This document shows positions 35,138 to 43,611 of a stretch of 60,069 nucleotides of DNA, piece after piece (the stretch's first letter is position 1; each line of letters opens with the position of its first letter). The position numbers were made by a program, and so were the translations under genes. This DNA is from Prosthecobacter debontii (GTDB taxonomy: Bacteria > Verrucomicrobiota > Verrucomicrobiia > Verrucomicrobiales > Akkermansiaceae), in assembly GCA_945870855.1 (NCBI GenBank), contig CAMBTP010000014.1, forward strand, positions 1 through 60,069, read 5' to 3'. Below the pieces are notes generated by a model. It saw nothing but the letters and a program-made list of their open reading frames with translations. It had not been told where the DNA came from and made no database searches.

Positions 35138-36535
35138 TCAATGTCCCTGATTGCCCTTCTTTGGGGGCTCCCAATCGCGGCGGGTGCGGGAGCGGACGGA
35201 GAAGATGATCGGGATTCCGGGAGCTGGGTGGGACAAGCGGAACTGGTTTGTCAGATACGCTTCGTAGGAATCCTTCATGAGGTGCTTGTCGTTCACGAAA
35301 AGCACCAGTGTCGGCACAGGGATGACCGAGTATTTGTCGTTGGTGGCCGTCGTGGCGTAGTAGAGCTTGATGCGCTTCGCTTTGTTGTCGGTTGGCGGCG
35401 GATTCTTTTCCATCGCTGCCTGAAGGATGCGGTTGAGCTTGCCGGTGCCGGGGATTTCTTGAGCGCTCTTTTTGATGGCGATCGCCTTGCGTAGAACCTG
35501 TTCAGTCGAGTCACCGGTTTTTGCGGAGCAGGTGACGAAGGGAGCGTAGGAAAGGAAAAATAGCTCGCGGCGCACTTGTTCCTCGGCCTCGGCAACACGC
35601 TCTTTTTGAGCGGCCCCCGGGTGGAAGAGGTCGAACTTATTCAGGACGATCAGGCAGGGCTTTTTCTCCTCAAGAATAAGCTGCGCGATCTTGCGATCCT
35701 GCGCGGAAATGCCCGCTGCGAGATCGATGACCAGCACGCAGAGATCGGCGCGGCGGATGGCTTTTTCCGAGCGAATTGCGGAGAAGACCTCGACGGAGTT
35801 ATCGCGTTTGCCGCGTGGACGCAGGCCAGCCGTATCGATGAGGGTGAAATTCTCGCCCATGAAGGAGTAGGGCAGATCCACCGCATCCCGCGTAGTTCCG
35901 GCGATCTCGGAGACAATCGTGCGCTCGTCCTTGAGGATGGCGTTGACCAGCGAGGACTTCCCAGCGTTCGGCTTGCCGATGATGGCCAGCTTGATCCCGA
36001 TCTTTTCCGCAACCTCCATCACTTCCTCGGTTTCCACGTGGAGTGGTGTGAGGACGTTGTCCATCTTGTCGATGAGTTCGCCGAAGTTCCTCCCATGCTC
36101 TGCGGATACGAACACGCTGTCTGGAAGGCCGAGACTGGTGAAATCTGCAAAGGACGACTCGTGCTTATCGTGATCCACTTTGTTCAATACCAGCAGCACG
36201 GGTGGCTTGGCTTTGCGGAGTTTTTGCGCGAGCGCCTGGTCGATAGAGGTAAGGCCTTCTTGGGCATCAACGAGAAAAAGGATGAGATCGGCCGTCTGCA
36301 TCGCGATGTCCGCCTCGATGGCGACCTGCTCGCCAAAGCCGTCGTCGAGCGTCGCGCCGATGCCGCCAGTGTCGATCAGAGTGCAGGGATGCGTTGTGAT
36401 CGTGCAAGGCGCGGCAATCCGATCCCGGGTTACTCCGGGCTGGTCATGCACGATCGCGATCTTGCGACCCGCTAGGCGGTTGAAGAGGGCGGATTTCCCG
36501 ACATTGGGTCGACCTACGATGGCTACGGTGGGCAT
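35138..36535 (-). CDS. der: GTPase Der (EngA), ribosome assembly
   Basis: 465 residues with two tandem GTPase domains: GRPNVGKSALFN near 7-18, DTGGIG, NKVD, then GKPNAGKSSLVN near 190, DTAGLR and NKFD. The C-terminal KH-like domain (KAKRIKLYYATTATNDKYSVIPVPTLVLFVNDKHLM) follows. Der is an essential 50S ribosomal subunit assembly GTPase. Its stop at 35138 lies immediately next to the truncated end of the 131-bp repeat. tRNA-Asp lies upstream on the same strand with its own terminator in between. Confidence 0.97.
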   Translation of the reverse strand: MPTVAIVGRPNVGKSALFNRLAGRKIAIVHDQPGVTRDRIAAPCTITTHPCTLIDTGGIGATLDDGFGEQVAIEADIAMQTADLILFLVDAQEGLTSIDQALAQKLRKAKPPVLLVLNKVDHDKHESSFADFTSLGLPDSVFVSAEHGRNFGELIDKMDNVLTPLHVETEEVMEVAEKIGIKLAIIGKPNAGKSSLVNAILKDERTIVSEIAGTTRDAVDLPYSFMGENFTLIDTAGLRPRGKRDNSVEVFSAIRSEKAIRRADLCVLVIDLAAGISAQDRKIAQLILEEKKPCLIVLNKFDLFHPGAAQKERVAEAEEQVRRELFFLSYAPFVTCSAKTGDSTEQVLRKAIAIKKSAQEIPGTGKLNRILQAAMEKNPPPTDNKAKRIKLYYATTATNDKYSVIPVPTLVLFVNDKHLMKDSYEAYLTNQFRLSHPAPGIPIIFSVRSRTRRDWEPPKKGNQGH

Positions 36536-36590
36536 GGCTGAAGAGATTCTAAACTTTAAACTCTAAATTCCAAGGAAGACGGAAGATAAA

Positions 36591-36633
36591 GAAAAACCCC
36601 GCCTTATGGCTTTTGAGGGCCGTTTGGCGGGGT
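36591..36633 (-). terminator. Rho-independent terminator of tRNA-Asp
   Basis: On the minus strand ACCCCGCC (36626-36633) pairs with GGCGGGGT (36596-36603) and is followed by five T residues, the classic form, 15 bp past the tRNA 3' end. The loop has a small internal GGC/GCC pairing. Confidence 0.9.
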
Positions 36634-36647
36634 CAACTCGAATGGGA

Positions 36648-36724
36648 TGGCGGAGCGGACGGGGCTCGAACCCGCGACCTCCAACGTGACAGGCTGGCGC
36701 TCTAACCAACTGAGCTACCGCTCC
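36648..36724 (-). tRNA. tRNA-Asp (anticodon GTC), CCA encoded
   Basis: Minus-strand cloverleaf of 77 nt. Acceptor GGAGCGG (36718-36724) pairs with CCGCTCC (36652-36658), discriminator G, then encoded CCA (36648-36650). D-arm AGCTCAGTTGGTTAGAGC; anticodon stem CCAGC/GTTGG with loop CTGTCAC (anticodon GTC); T-arm with GGTTCGAGCCC. All arms pair normally. Confidence 0.97.
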
Positions 36725-36870
36725 ATCCCGTTCGGGTGGGCGGGAAGCTATGGAGAGGGCGCTGGCCGCGCAACCTAATTTTTACACAGATCGCTTTTTT
36801 TTACGGGGTGAGTTCTTTGCCTTTTCCTGCCTGCATTCGAACCATACCGTCGGTCGTGATTTTTAGGGAA

Positions 36871-37515
36871 ATGGAACTGTGGTTCGATCCCCTCGCGCGC
36901 TCCGGCCCCGAGGCGATGGCGGTGGATGAGTGGCTTTTAGAACATGCCGCGAATCCCGTTCTCCGCATCTACGCTTGGGACGGAAAGTGGGGTAGCCTGG
37001 GTTATTTTGGAAAACTCTCAGATGCCCAGGAAGGACTTCCCGGCGTGAATCTTGTCCGACGCTGGACGGGCGGCGGCATGGTGGATCACAGCCGCGACTG
37101 GACATACAGCATCATCGTCCCGAAAAATTTCGAACTCGCGAGGATGAAAGGCGGTGAAAGTTATCACGCGATCCACGAGATCCTGACCGGCGTGCTCAAA
37201 GCCGAGGGCGGTGCGCCCGCCCTTTCTCCTGCGAGTGGGAAAACCGGCGGCATGTGCTTCGAAAATCCTGTGGAGTTCGATGTAATGGACGCCGCCGGGG
37301 AAAAGCTTGCTGGAGCTGCCCAGCGCCGAGGATTACTTGGCCTGCTGCACCAAGGTTCCGTCGCCACGGCGGGAGATTTACGGTTGCGTGGCGAGCTCTT
37401 TGCCGAGCACCTCGCGGAAAGCTGGTGGGAAGCAGAGATCAAGCCAGACGAAACCCGCGTCGCCGAGATCGTTTCCCTGAAATACGGTCGCAAGGAATGG
37501 TTGGAGCGGCGGTGA
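36871..37515 (+). CDS. Lipoate-protein ligase A / octanoyltransferase family (LplA/LipM-like)
   Basis: 214 residues from ATG 36871, preceded by an AGGGAA ribosome-binding site 5 nt upstream; the open frame to its left reaches 36736 but encodes no plausible domain. Motifs of the biotin/lipoate protein ligase fold: RRWTGGGMVDHSRDWTYSIIVP near 60-85 and GGMCFENPVEFDV near 128, then AGAAQRRG near 147, equivalent to the KLVGSAQRR loop. It probably attaches lipoyl or octanoyl groups to lipoate-dependent enzyme domains; whether ligase or transferase cannot be decided. The next gene, purC, starts 41 bp downstream. Confidence 0.75.
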   Translation: MELWFDPLARSGPEAMAVDEWLLEHAANPVLRIYAWDGKWGSLGYFGKLSDAQEGLPGVNLVRRWTGGGMVDHSRDWTYSIIVPKNFELARMKGGESYHAIHEILTGVLKAEGGAPALSPASGKTGGMCFENPVEFDVMDAAGEKLAGAAQRRGLLGLLHQGSVATAGDLRLRGELFAEHLAESWWEAEIKPDETRVAEIVSLKYGRKEWLERR

Positions 37516-37555
37516 CGAAGCTTGACCCGGTTCCTCTGAAATTCCACAACTGGCC

Positions 37556-38278
37556 ATGCAGCCGATTTATGAAGGGAAAGCAAAACGCCTTTGGACCACG
37601 GACAATCCCTCGACACTGAGGATGGAGTTTAAGAACGACGCCACCGCCTTCAACGGCGAGAAGAAAGCCAGTTTCGAGAACAAGGGACGCTTGAACAATG
37701 CGATCAGCACCCTCATCTATCAGTATCTTGAGAAATCCGGTATCCCCACCCACTTTATTCGCCAGATCGATGAGACGAACGTCGAGGTGAAAAAAGTCGA
37801 GATCCTCATGGTTGAGGTCATCATCCGAAATGTTTCGGCAGGTAGCTACTGCAAGCGCACCGGCCTGGAGGAGGGGATTCCCTTTTCCCAACCGGTCATC
37901 GAGTTTTCCTACAAGAGCGATGCCCTTGGCGATCCCCTCATTAACGACGACTACATCCGCGAGATGAAACTCGCCACTCCGGAAGACATGTCCTTCCTCC
38001 GCCAAGCAGCCCTCAAAGTAAACAGCATCCTCTCCAGCTTTTTCGCCGAGGTCGGGCTGAAGCTCGTTGATTTCAAGCTGGAGTTCGGTCGCCTCGCCAG
38101 CGATCCCTCGCAGATCGTCCTCGCCGATGAGATCAGTCCGGATGGCTGCCGACTTTGGGATCTCAAAACCGGTGAGAAAATGGACAAGGATCGTTTCCGC
38201 CGTGATCTCGGAAATGTCATGGAGGCTTATGAGGAAGTCCTGAAACGTCTCAAGGCTCGCCTGGAATCGAACTCATAA
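37556..38278 (+). CDS. purC: Phosphoribosylaminoimidazole-succinocarboxamide synthase (SAICAR synthetase)
   Basis: 240 residues, typical length. N-terminal IYEGKAKRLW and FKNDATAFNGEKKA, then RNVSAGSYCKRTGLEEG near 95 and LVDFKLEFGRL near 170, ending with DEISPDGCRLWD. It catalyses the ATP-dependent joining of CAIR and aspartate in purine biosynthesis. A small lipoprotein gene begins 6 bp after the stop codon. Confidence 0.96.
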   Translation: MQPIYEGKAKRLWTTDNPSTLRMEFKNDATAFNGEKKASFENKGRLNNAISTLIYQYLEKSGIPTHFIRQIDETNVEVKKVEILMVEVIIRNVSAGSYCKRTGLEEGIPFSQPVIEFSYKSDALGDPLINDDYIREMKLATPEDMSFLRQAALKVNSILSSFFAEVGLKLVDFKLEFGRLASDPSQIVLADEISPDGCRLWDLKTGEKMDKDRFRRDLGNVMEAYEEVLKRLKARLESNS

Positions 38279-38284
38279 TTGTCC

Positions 38285-38740
38285 ATGAAATTTCTCGCCG
38301 CCATCGCTCTCTGTCTCGCCTTCGCATCTTGCTCCGGCACGCCGGAACTGCTTACCGTCAAGCAGTTCACCCTGCGCGACCAGAACAGTGATGCCGTGGA
38401 TGACCCCTTTGTTCAGAACGAGAAGCTCGGCCTCCTTTACGGCGCAGTGAGTCTGGAGGAAAGGAAAGACCGCCTCGGCCAGTATTATAAGGTACTCTGG
38501 CATGATCCGACGACCGCCGGCTCAAATCGCGAGATTATTTTCCGCTACCAACAAGGCGGTAGTGGCAGCCGCATAAAGGAAATGCGTCGCACCATCCCCA
38601 GCGAGCTCGTTGAAGGCAAAGAAGAATTTTCCATTATCGGTGACAACTACTTCGAGAACGGTCGCATTCTCGCTTGGAAGATCGATTTCACGGTTAATGG
38701 CAAAACTATCGCCAGCAAGCAATCCTACCTGTGGGAGTGA
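38285..38740 (+). CDS. Small predicted lipoprotein
   Basis: 151 residues from ATG 38285 (a TTG two codons earlier is less likely). Signal sequence with a lipobox-like end (CLAFASC), so a lipid-anchored envelope protein is likely. The rest is a soluble domain with conserved-looking segments VKQFTLRDQNSD and YQQGGSGSRIKEMRR. I do not recognise a function. It follows purC by 6 bp and may be co-transcribed. Confidence 0.6.
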   Translation: MKFLAAIALCLAFASCSGTPELLTVKQFTLRDQNSDAVDDPFVQNEKLGLLYGAVSLEERKDRLGQYYKVLWHDPTTAGSNREIIFRYQQGGSGSRIKEMRRTIPSELVEGKEEFSIIGDNYFENGRILAWKIDFTVNGKTIASKQSYLWE

Positions 38741-38741
38741 A

Positions 38742-38848
38742 CTTCCAAATTTCAAATCTCAAACTTCAAGGAAGAGTAGTGAGGTGCGGTAATGCGATAG
38801 ATTATTTTTCCTCTTACTTGAAAGTTGAACTTTGAAAATTGAAATTTT
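38742..38848. repeat. AT-rich inverted repeat spanning the cinA start
   Basis: Left arm (38742-38770, TTCAAATCTCAAACTTCAAG) and right arm (38818-38848, CTTGAAAGTTGAACTTTG onward) are imperfect reverse complements. The TTG start of cinA lies in the right arm. Similar strings occur at 22010-22032 and 36550-36572. Confidence 0.65.
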
Positions 38849-40064
38849 AAACACCGGCACCGAGTTACTCCTCGGCAACACGCTTAACACGCACGGCAGT
38901 TGGTTCGGGCGTCAGCTCTTTGCCATGGGTCTGCGCGTTGCACGGCAGGTCACCGTCCCCGATGGCGAAGCGATCCGCGAGGCGTTCTCTGAAATGGTTG
39001 TCCGCGCGGACGTCCTTCTAATCACCGGCGGCCTCGGCCCCACCAGCGATGACCTCACCCGCGAGATCGTGGCGGAAACTCTCGGCCTCGAACTTCATCA
39101 AGATCAGCAGGCATTGAGTATTCTGGAAAACTTTTTCGCTCTACGCGGCAAGCCGATGGTTCCCGCTAATCTCCGCCAAGCGATGGTTCCCACCGGAGCT
39201 GATGTCCTGCCAAATCCCAACGGCACTGCCCCCGGCCTTTATCTGCCACCGCGCATCAATGATCGCTCGAACTGCGCTATTTTCCTCCTTCCCGGCCCGC
39301 CGCGCGAGCTTTACCCGATGTTCCACAACGAGGTCGTGCCGCGCCTCCGTGCCCTCGCCGGAGTCTCCGATGTCGCTGGCGTTTCCGAGCTGAAATTCAC
39401 GGGCATTGGTGAAAGCGATTTCCACCACGGCATCGATGCCGCCCTTGCCGAGATTCCCGGCCTCGAATACGGCTACTGCGCCCGTATCGGCGAGGTCGAT
39501 CTCCGACTGATAGGCTCGCCGGATGCCATCGCCGCAGGGCGGGAACTCGCGCTCGAATCCTTCGGGCCTCATCTAATCAGCGATGATGGCTCATCTTTGG
39601 AGGCTACCGTCGTCCGCCTCTTGCAGGAAAAATCCCTTACGCTGGCCACCGCCGAGAGCTGCACCGGCGGTCTCATCGCGAACCGCCTCACCAACGTCCC
39701 CGGAGCCAGCGCGGTATTCACTCACGGCTGGGTCACCTACGCGAACGAAGCGAAGGCCTCCCAGATCGGCGTGCCCATGGAAATGATCGCCGCTCATGGC
39801 GCGGTCTCCGAGGAAGTTGCCCGCGCCATGGCGGAGGGAGCCTTGCATGAAAGCGGTGCGGATTTCGCTATCAGCGTCACCGGGATCGCCGGCCCCACGG
39901 GAGGCACGGAGGAAAAACCCGTAGGCACCGCATGGCTCGCCCTCGCGGAAAATGGCGGCAGCACTGTTGCTCTAAAAGTTTTCCACCCCCGCCCCCGCAA
40001 GGATTTCAAACAGGCGGTCTCCCAATCCGCCCTCGACCTCCTCCGCCGCCGCCTCACGCCGTGA
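38832..40064 (+). CDS. cinA: CinA-family protein (nicotinamide-nucleotide amidase/ADP-ribose pyrophosphatase)
   Basis: 410 residues. N-terminal MoeA/CinA-like domain (MKIEILNTGTELLLGNTLNTH, ITGGLGPTSDDLTRE near 64) and C-terminal amidase domain (AESCTGGLIANRLTNVPGASAVF near 275, ISVTGIAGPTGGTEEKPVGTAW near 350). The family recycles NMN or ADP-ribose and is often tied to competence genes. The start is TTG at 38832: a TGA stop precedes it by one codon and the typical CinA N-terminus begins there. That start lies in the AT-rich repeat. Confidence 0.95.
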   Translation: MKIEILNTGTELLLGNTLNTHGSWFGRQLFAMGLRVARQVTVPDGEAIREAFSEMVVRADVLLITGGLGPTSDDLTREIVAETLGLELHQDQQALSILENFFALRGKPMVPANLRQAMVPTGADVLPNPNGTAPGLYLPPRINDRSNCAIFLLPGPPRELYPMFHNEVVPRLRALAGVSDVAGVSELKFTGIGESDFHHGIDAALAEIPGLEYGYCARIGEVDLRLIGSPDAIAAGRELALESFGPHLISDDGSSLEATVVRLLQEKSLTLATAESCTGGLIANRLTNVPGASAVFTHGWVTYANEAKASQIGVPMEMIAAHGAVSEEVARAMAEGALHESGADFAISVTGIAGPTGGTEEKPVGTAWLALAENGGSTVALKVFHPRPRKDFKQAVSQSALDLLRRRLTP

Positions 40065-40119
40065 CCATCCCACGGCGATTTTTCGCCGCATGGAGCAGCC
40101 CGTTCTTGTTAGACCGTTT

Positions 40120-40168
40120 GCAAAAAGTCCGTGCGCATATCCATACCTCCGCAGGCTTTTGACTGCTG
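40120..40168. repeat. Dispersed repeat A, copy 2
   Basis: Second copy of the 49-bp element at 4848-4896 (core TGCGCATATCCATACCTCCG, AGGCTTTTGACTGCTG). Just before it, 40071-40096 resembles the middle of the 131-bp tandem unit (ACGGCGATTTTTCGCCGCAT). The interval 40065-40577 has no gene; it is entirely repeat material. Confidence 0.75.
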
Positions 40169-40188
40169 GTTTGAATGAGAAAATTTTT

Positions 40189-40309
40189 GAACCGCAAAGG
40201 CGCAAAGACGCTAAGCTGGGGTTGTGATGGTTAAGTTTTGAAAATGGTTAAAAATACGGTGCATTGGCTTTGCGCCTTTGCGCCTTTGCGCCTTTGCGCC
40301 TTCGCGGTG
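40189..40309. repeat. Inverted pair of CGCAAAGGCGC-type repeats with four TTTGCGCC units
   Basis: Left part ACCGCAAAGGCGCAAAGACG (40191-40210) is roughly inverted in the right part, which holds four exact tandem TTTGCGCC units (40269-40300) and ends TTCGCGGT. Comparable wording occurs at 25628-25665 and 49107-49196. The repeat unit probably belongs to a genome-wide low-complexity family; role unknown. Confidence 0.7.
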
Positions 40310-40318
40310 AAAATCTCC

Positions 40319-40520
40319 CTATGGAGAAGGGTCTTGCAGCCCCTTTACGGAGGACTCGGGAATTTCGGTTCGCTTAGCTTATACAAAGGGCCTGGAAGCA
40401 CCCTTCTTGAAATTGTTTTCATAACCCTTTCTTCATCCGTGCCCCTCCGTGCCATCCGTGGTTCAATTTCGGTTTTCGGGTTTAGAATTCTTCACTTGTC
40501 TTACTTAGCGCCTTGGCGGT
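40319..40520. repeat. Dispersed repeat C, copy 2 (about 202 bp)
   Basis: Near-identical to 25901-26103, with a variant patch near 40410-40425. It contains the paired AAGGG ... CCCTT hairpins and the CGTGCCATCCGTGGTTCAAT segment. It sits between repeat A and repeat B, as though inserted into a longer A-B element that is uninterrupted near 4850-5010. Confidence 0.85.
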
Positions 40521-40541
40521 GAAAATCTTCGTTTAGGTTAC

Positions 40542-40567
40542 GAGCTGTGAATGAAGAATCCCAGCAG
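40542..40567. repeat. Dispersed repeat B, copy 2
   Basis: GAGCTGTGAATGAAGAATC followed by CCAGCAG matches 4988-5013 with one base change that breaks the small hairpin. It ends 10 bp before the stop of the minus-strand phosphodiesterase gene. The phrase CAGCCCATTCTTGTTA just after it echoes CAGCCCGTTCTTGTTA at about 40097. Confidence 0.65.
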
Positions 40568-40577
40568 CCCATTCTTG

Positions 40578-41906
40578 TTAACTGAACTCCCTGAGGATCG
40601 CCGCATGAACGTCCTCGGCCTTGGCGATAGAGTGAGCTGAACCGATCAGGACAGGCTTCTCGGAATCCGGCACTTGATCCCGTCCATGTGAGCCTTTGAC
40701 GAGCGTAGGATCGAGGGGGATGACTTCTAACAGGCCGCGTATGCCGAGTTTCTTTTTCAGAAGAAACTTGGCGATCTTCGCCTTTGGGAAGGGAATGGCG
40801 GGATCGATGAAGAGCTCGCAAGGATCGTAGCCGGGCTTGCGGTGGATATCGATGGTGCGGGCGTAATCGGGGGCTTTCGCGTCTTCCGTCCAGTAGTAGT
40901 AGGTGAACCATGCGTCGGGTTCAGCGACGGCGATGAGGTCGCCGGAGCGGGGATGGTTTTGTGGGCGGATCTCGGCGATGCCTGGGGTGCCCTCCAAAAG
41001 GGTGCGGACTTCATTTTCGATGGAGGAATCTTTAATGTAGATGTGGGCGATCTGGTGGTCGGCGACGGCGAAGGCTTTACAGTTTCCGTAGTCGAGGGTT
41101 TCGCGTCCGAGTTCGTTTTTGATGGAGAGCCAGCCTTTTTCGCGGAAGATGCGGTTCAGATGGAGTGGCTTGTTGACAGGGGAGATGCCGTATTCGGAAA
41201 GCAGCATGACGCGGACGCCGCGCGATTCGTAGAAGTGGATTAGGTCGGAAACGACGCGGTCGATCGCGCGAACTTCGGCTGGGATATTCGGGGCGGCGGG
41301 GCCGTCCTTTTGGAGGCAGTAATCGAGGTGGGGCAGATATACGAGGGACAGGGTGGGGGAGTGTTTCTCCTCCACCCATTTCGCAGAGGCGGCGATCCAT
41401 TCCGAAGAAGCGATGCCTGCCGCTGGGCCCCAGAAGGCAGGGAAGGGGAAGGGGCCGAGATCCGCTTTGATCTCATCCCTCATGGCCATGGGCTCGGTGT
41501 GGATGTCGAAGTGCTTCGAACCATCCGCCGGGTAGAGCGGGCGCGGGGTGATTGTGAAGTCCGCGGTGGAGTGCATGTTATACCACCAGAAGAGCTTGGC
41601 GCAGGTGAAGCCAGGCACGGATTTCCGCAGGGTGTCCCAGATTTTTTCACCGTGGACAATATGGTTCGATTGCTTCCAGAAGCGGACTTCGGCGCTCTCA
41701 CGGTCATACCAGCCGTTGGCGACGATGCCGTGCTGCGGCGGCGGGGTGCCTGTTAGAATCGAAGATTGGGCGGTGGTGGTCAGCGCGGGAAAGGCGGGGA
41801 CATAAGTCTGTAAGCCGTGCTTTTCCGCGAAGGCAGTAATGCCCGGCGCGTCATCTCCGAGTAATGACTTGGAGAGACCGACGATGTTGATGACGGCGAG
41901 GCGCAT
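40578..41906 (-). CDS. Alkaline phosphatase-superfamily phosphodiesterase/nucleotide pyrophosphatase-like
   Basis: 442 residues without a signal peptide. It begins MRLAVINIVGLSKSLLG and contains FPALTTTAQSSILTGTPPPQHGIVANGWYDR near 40-70, where Thr in the TTTAQSS segment is the expected nucleophile, HLDYCLQ near 190 and LLSEYGI near 235 with metal-binding residues. This matches the type I phosphodiesterase/nucleotide pyrophosphatase family, whose members hydrolyse phosphodiesters. It is 6 bp downstream of the rhamnulokinase gene on the same strand, so the two are co-expressed. The biological substrate is unknown. Confidence 0.8.
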   Translation of the reverse strand: MRLAVINIVGLSKSLLGDDAPGITAFAEKHGLQTYVPAFPALTTTAQSSILTGTPPPQHGIVANGWYDRESAEVRFWKQSNHIVHGEKIWDTLRKSVPGFTCAKLFWWYNMHSTADFTITPRPLYPADGSKHFDIHTEPMAMRDEIKADLGPFPFPAFWGPAAGIASSEWIAASAKWVEEKHSPTLSLVYLPHLDYCLQKDGPAAPNIPAEVRAIDRVVSDLIHFYESRGVRVMLLSEYGISPVNKPLHLNRIFREKGWLSIKNELGRETLDYGNCKAFAVADHQIAHIYIKDSSIENEVRTLLEGTPGIAEIRPQNHPRSGDLIAVAEPDAWFTYYYWTEDAKAPDYARTIDIHRKPGYDPCELFIDPAIPFPKAKIAKFLLKKKLGIRGLLEVIPLDPTLVKGSHGRDQVPDSEKPVLIGSAHSIAKAEDVHAAILREFS

Positions 41907-41912
41907 GACGTT

Positions 41913-43403
41913 TCAGCCGATGAGTTTTAGGAAATCGACGTAGGCCTCGTCCCATTTATCCTGATCTTGCGGCGTGTAGGTGACGAAATCAAACGACTCG
42001 CGGATCAGCTGGCGACCGACTGGGAAATCGGGGATATCGCCCGTGGCGATCATCTGGGTGATGATATTTCCGCAAGAGGTGGCCTCGACCGGCCCAGCTA
42101 AAACCTCGATGCCGAGCGCGTTGGCGGTGGCTTGGCAGAGCATCTGATTCTGAATACCGCCGCCGCCCGCGTGGAGTCTGGAATAGGTGCGACCTGTCAG
42201 TTGGCAGATGTTTCCATAAACATAGCGATATTTGAGTGCGAGCGATTCCGTCGCGATGCGGAGGATTTGGCCGTTGGATTCCGGGATGGGCTGGCCGGTT
42301 CTCTCGCAGTAATCGCGGATTTTTCCGGGCATATTGCCAGGGCTTGCGAAAATGGCATCATCGGGGTCGATGAACGCCGTGAAAGGCTTCGCCGCCTCGG
42401 CCATCTCGGCAAGAGCCGCGAAGGAATGGTTTTGCCCCTCATTGTCCCACTGGCGTTTGCACTCTTGGATCAGCCAGAGTCCGGCGATGTTTTTTAGGAA
42501 ACGAACGGTGTTGTTCACGCCGAGTTCGTTGCTGAAACCAAACGACAATGCCTCGTAACTGCGAATCGGCTGTTTCCGCTCCACACCCATGATCGACCAA
42601 GTGCCGGACGACAGCCAAAGCGGCTCCTCCTCACTGAGCGGGATGCCGGCCACGGCGGATGCGGTGTCGTGGCACGGCGCGACAACAAAAGGAATATCGC
42701 AGCGGCCAAGCATGTCCTTGAGTTCCGGACGCAGGGCACCGAGCACCGTGCCCGGTGTGACGATGTTTCCGAAAATCCGATCAGGAAGACCGAGTGCGGT
42801 GATGACCTCATGCGACCACTGCCCGGTCTCGGCATTAAGCAGCTGGGAGGTCGAGGCGTTGGTGCGCTCCACTGCTTTCACGCCGGTGAGCCAGTAGGCG
42901 AGGATGTCCGGGATGAACATGATGTTACCCGCATGGGAAAGGGCTTTGCTTTCGCGCAGCTTGAGCGAGAGCAGGTGCAGGGAGCTGTTGTAGAAGTTCG
43001 TCTTGAGCCCGGTATGGCTGAAGATTTCGTCTTCGGACATCAGCTCGTGCATCTTGTCTGCCATGCCTTCGAAGCGCGGATCGCGGTATTGGTGCGGCGG
43101 GCCAATCAGCTCGCCGGAGTGGTCGAACAGCCCGAAATCGCAGCCCCAGGTGTCGATGCCAATGGACGCGATGTTTTCGCCATGGCTTGCGATGGCCTTT
43201 TTTAATCCAGTGAGGATCTCGTGAAACAGACCGAGAATATTCCAATAGAGGCCGGTTGGCAGCTCGATGGCAGGGTTCTCGAAACGATGGATCTCGGTCA
43301 GTGTGAGCTTTCCGCCGGAGCTGATACCGGCCATCACCCGACCACTGTTCGCGCCGAGATCAACGGCGATACGGACTTTTACTTGGCTTTCCTGATTGGA
43401 CAC
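41913..43403 (-). CDS. rhaB: FGGY-family carbohydrate kinase, rhamnulokinase-like
   Basis: 496 residues. FGGY kinase fold with AVDLGANSGRVMAG near 12-25, GIDTWGCDFGLFD near 80-92, and C-terminal LHAGGGGIQNQMLCQATANAL near 410. WLIQECKRQW near 310 and AVAGIPL are typical of rhamnulokinase rather than xylulokinase or glycerol kinase. It would phosphorylate L-rhamnulose to L-rhamnulose-1-phosphate. Other rha genes (isomerase, aldolase) are absent here, so it may serve rhamnose released by enzymes encoded elsewhere. It overlaps no neighbour and lies 6 bp upstream of the phosphodiesterase gene. Confidence 0.85.
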   Translation of the reverse strand: MSNQESQVKVRIAVDLGANSGRVMAGISSGGKLTLTEIHRFENPAIELPTGLYWNILGLFHEILTGLKKAIASHGENIASIGIDTWGCDFGLFDHSGELIGPPHQYRDPRFEGMADKMHELMSEDEIFSHTGLKTNFYNSSLHLLSLKLRESKALSHAGNIMFIPDILAYWLTGVKAVERTNASTSQLLNAETGQWSHEVITALGLPDRIFGNIVTPGTVLGALRPELKDMLGRCDIPFVVAPCHDTASAVAGIPLSEEEPLWLSSGTWSIMGVERKQPIRSYEALSFGFSNELGVNNTVRFLKNIAGLWLIQECKRQWDNEGQNHSFAALAEMAEAAKPFTAFIDPDDAIFASPGNMPGKIRDYCERTGQPIPESNGQILRIATESLALKYRYVYGNICQLTGRTYSRLHAGGGGIQNQMLCQATANALGIEVLAGPVEATSCGNIITQMIATGDIPDFPVGRQLIRESFDFVTYTPQDQDKWDEAYVDFLKLIG

Positions 43404-43611
43404 GCCGCAGTCTTGCCCTCGACCTAGCAGCCTTGCAAATCAGAAACGTCAGGAAAATTACTCTCGAATTCCGCGGCTTTGATTTAGCGGGGACTGTTTT
43501 CACCGAATAATTCCATCCCGCCGGAGCCGTCATTCCTTGAGTGTCATCGAAGGCAATTTCAAGTTGCGTGAAAATTACTAAGAGTATGTAATCTCAATCA
43601 AGCCCTTTCCG

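Noticed and set aside
40065..40577. Plus-strand frame of about 94 codons over the repeat-rich region
   Set aside because: It spans CGCAAAG and element C repeats, contains low-complexity text, and has no support from neighbouring genes.
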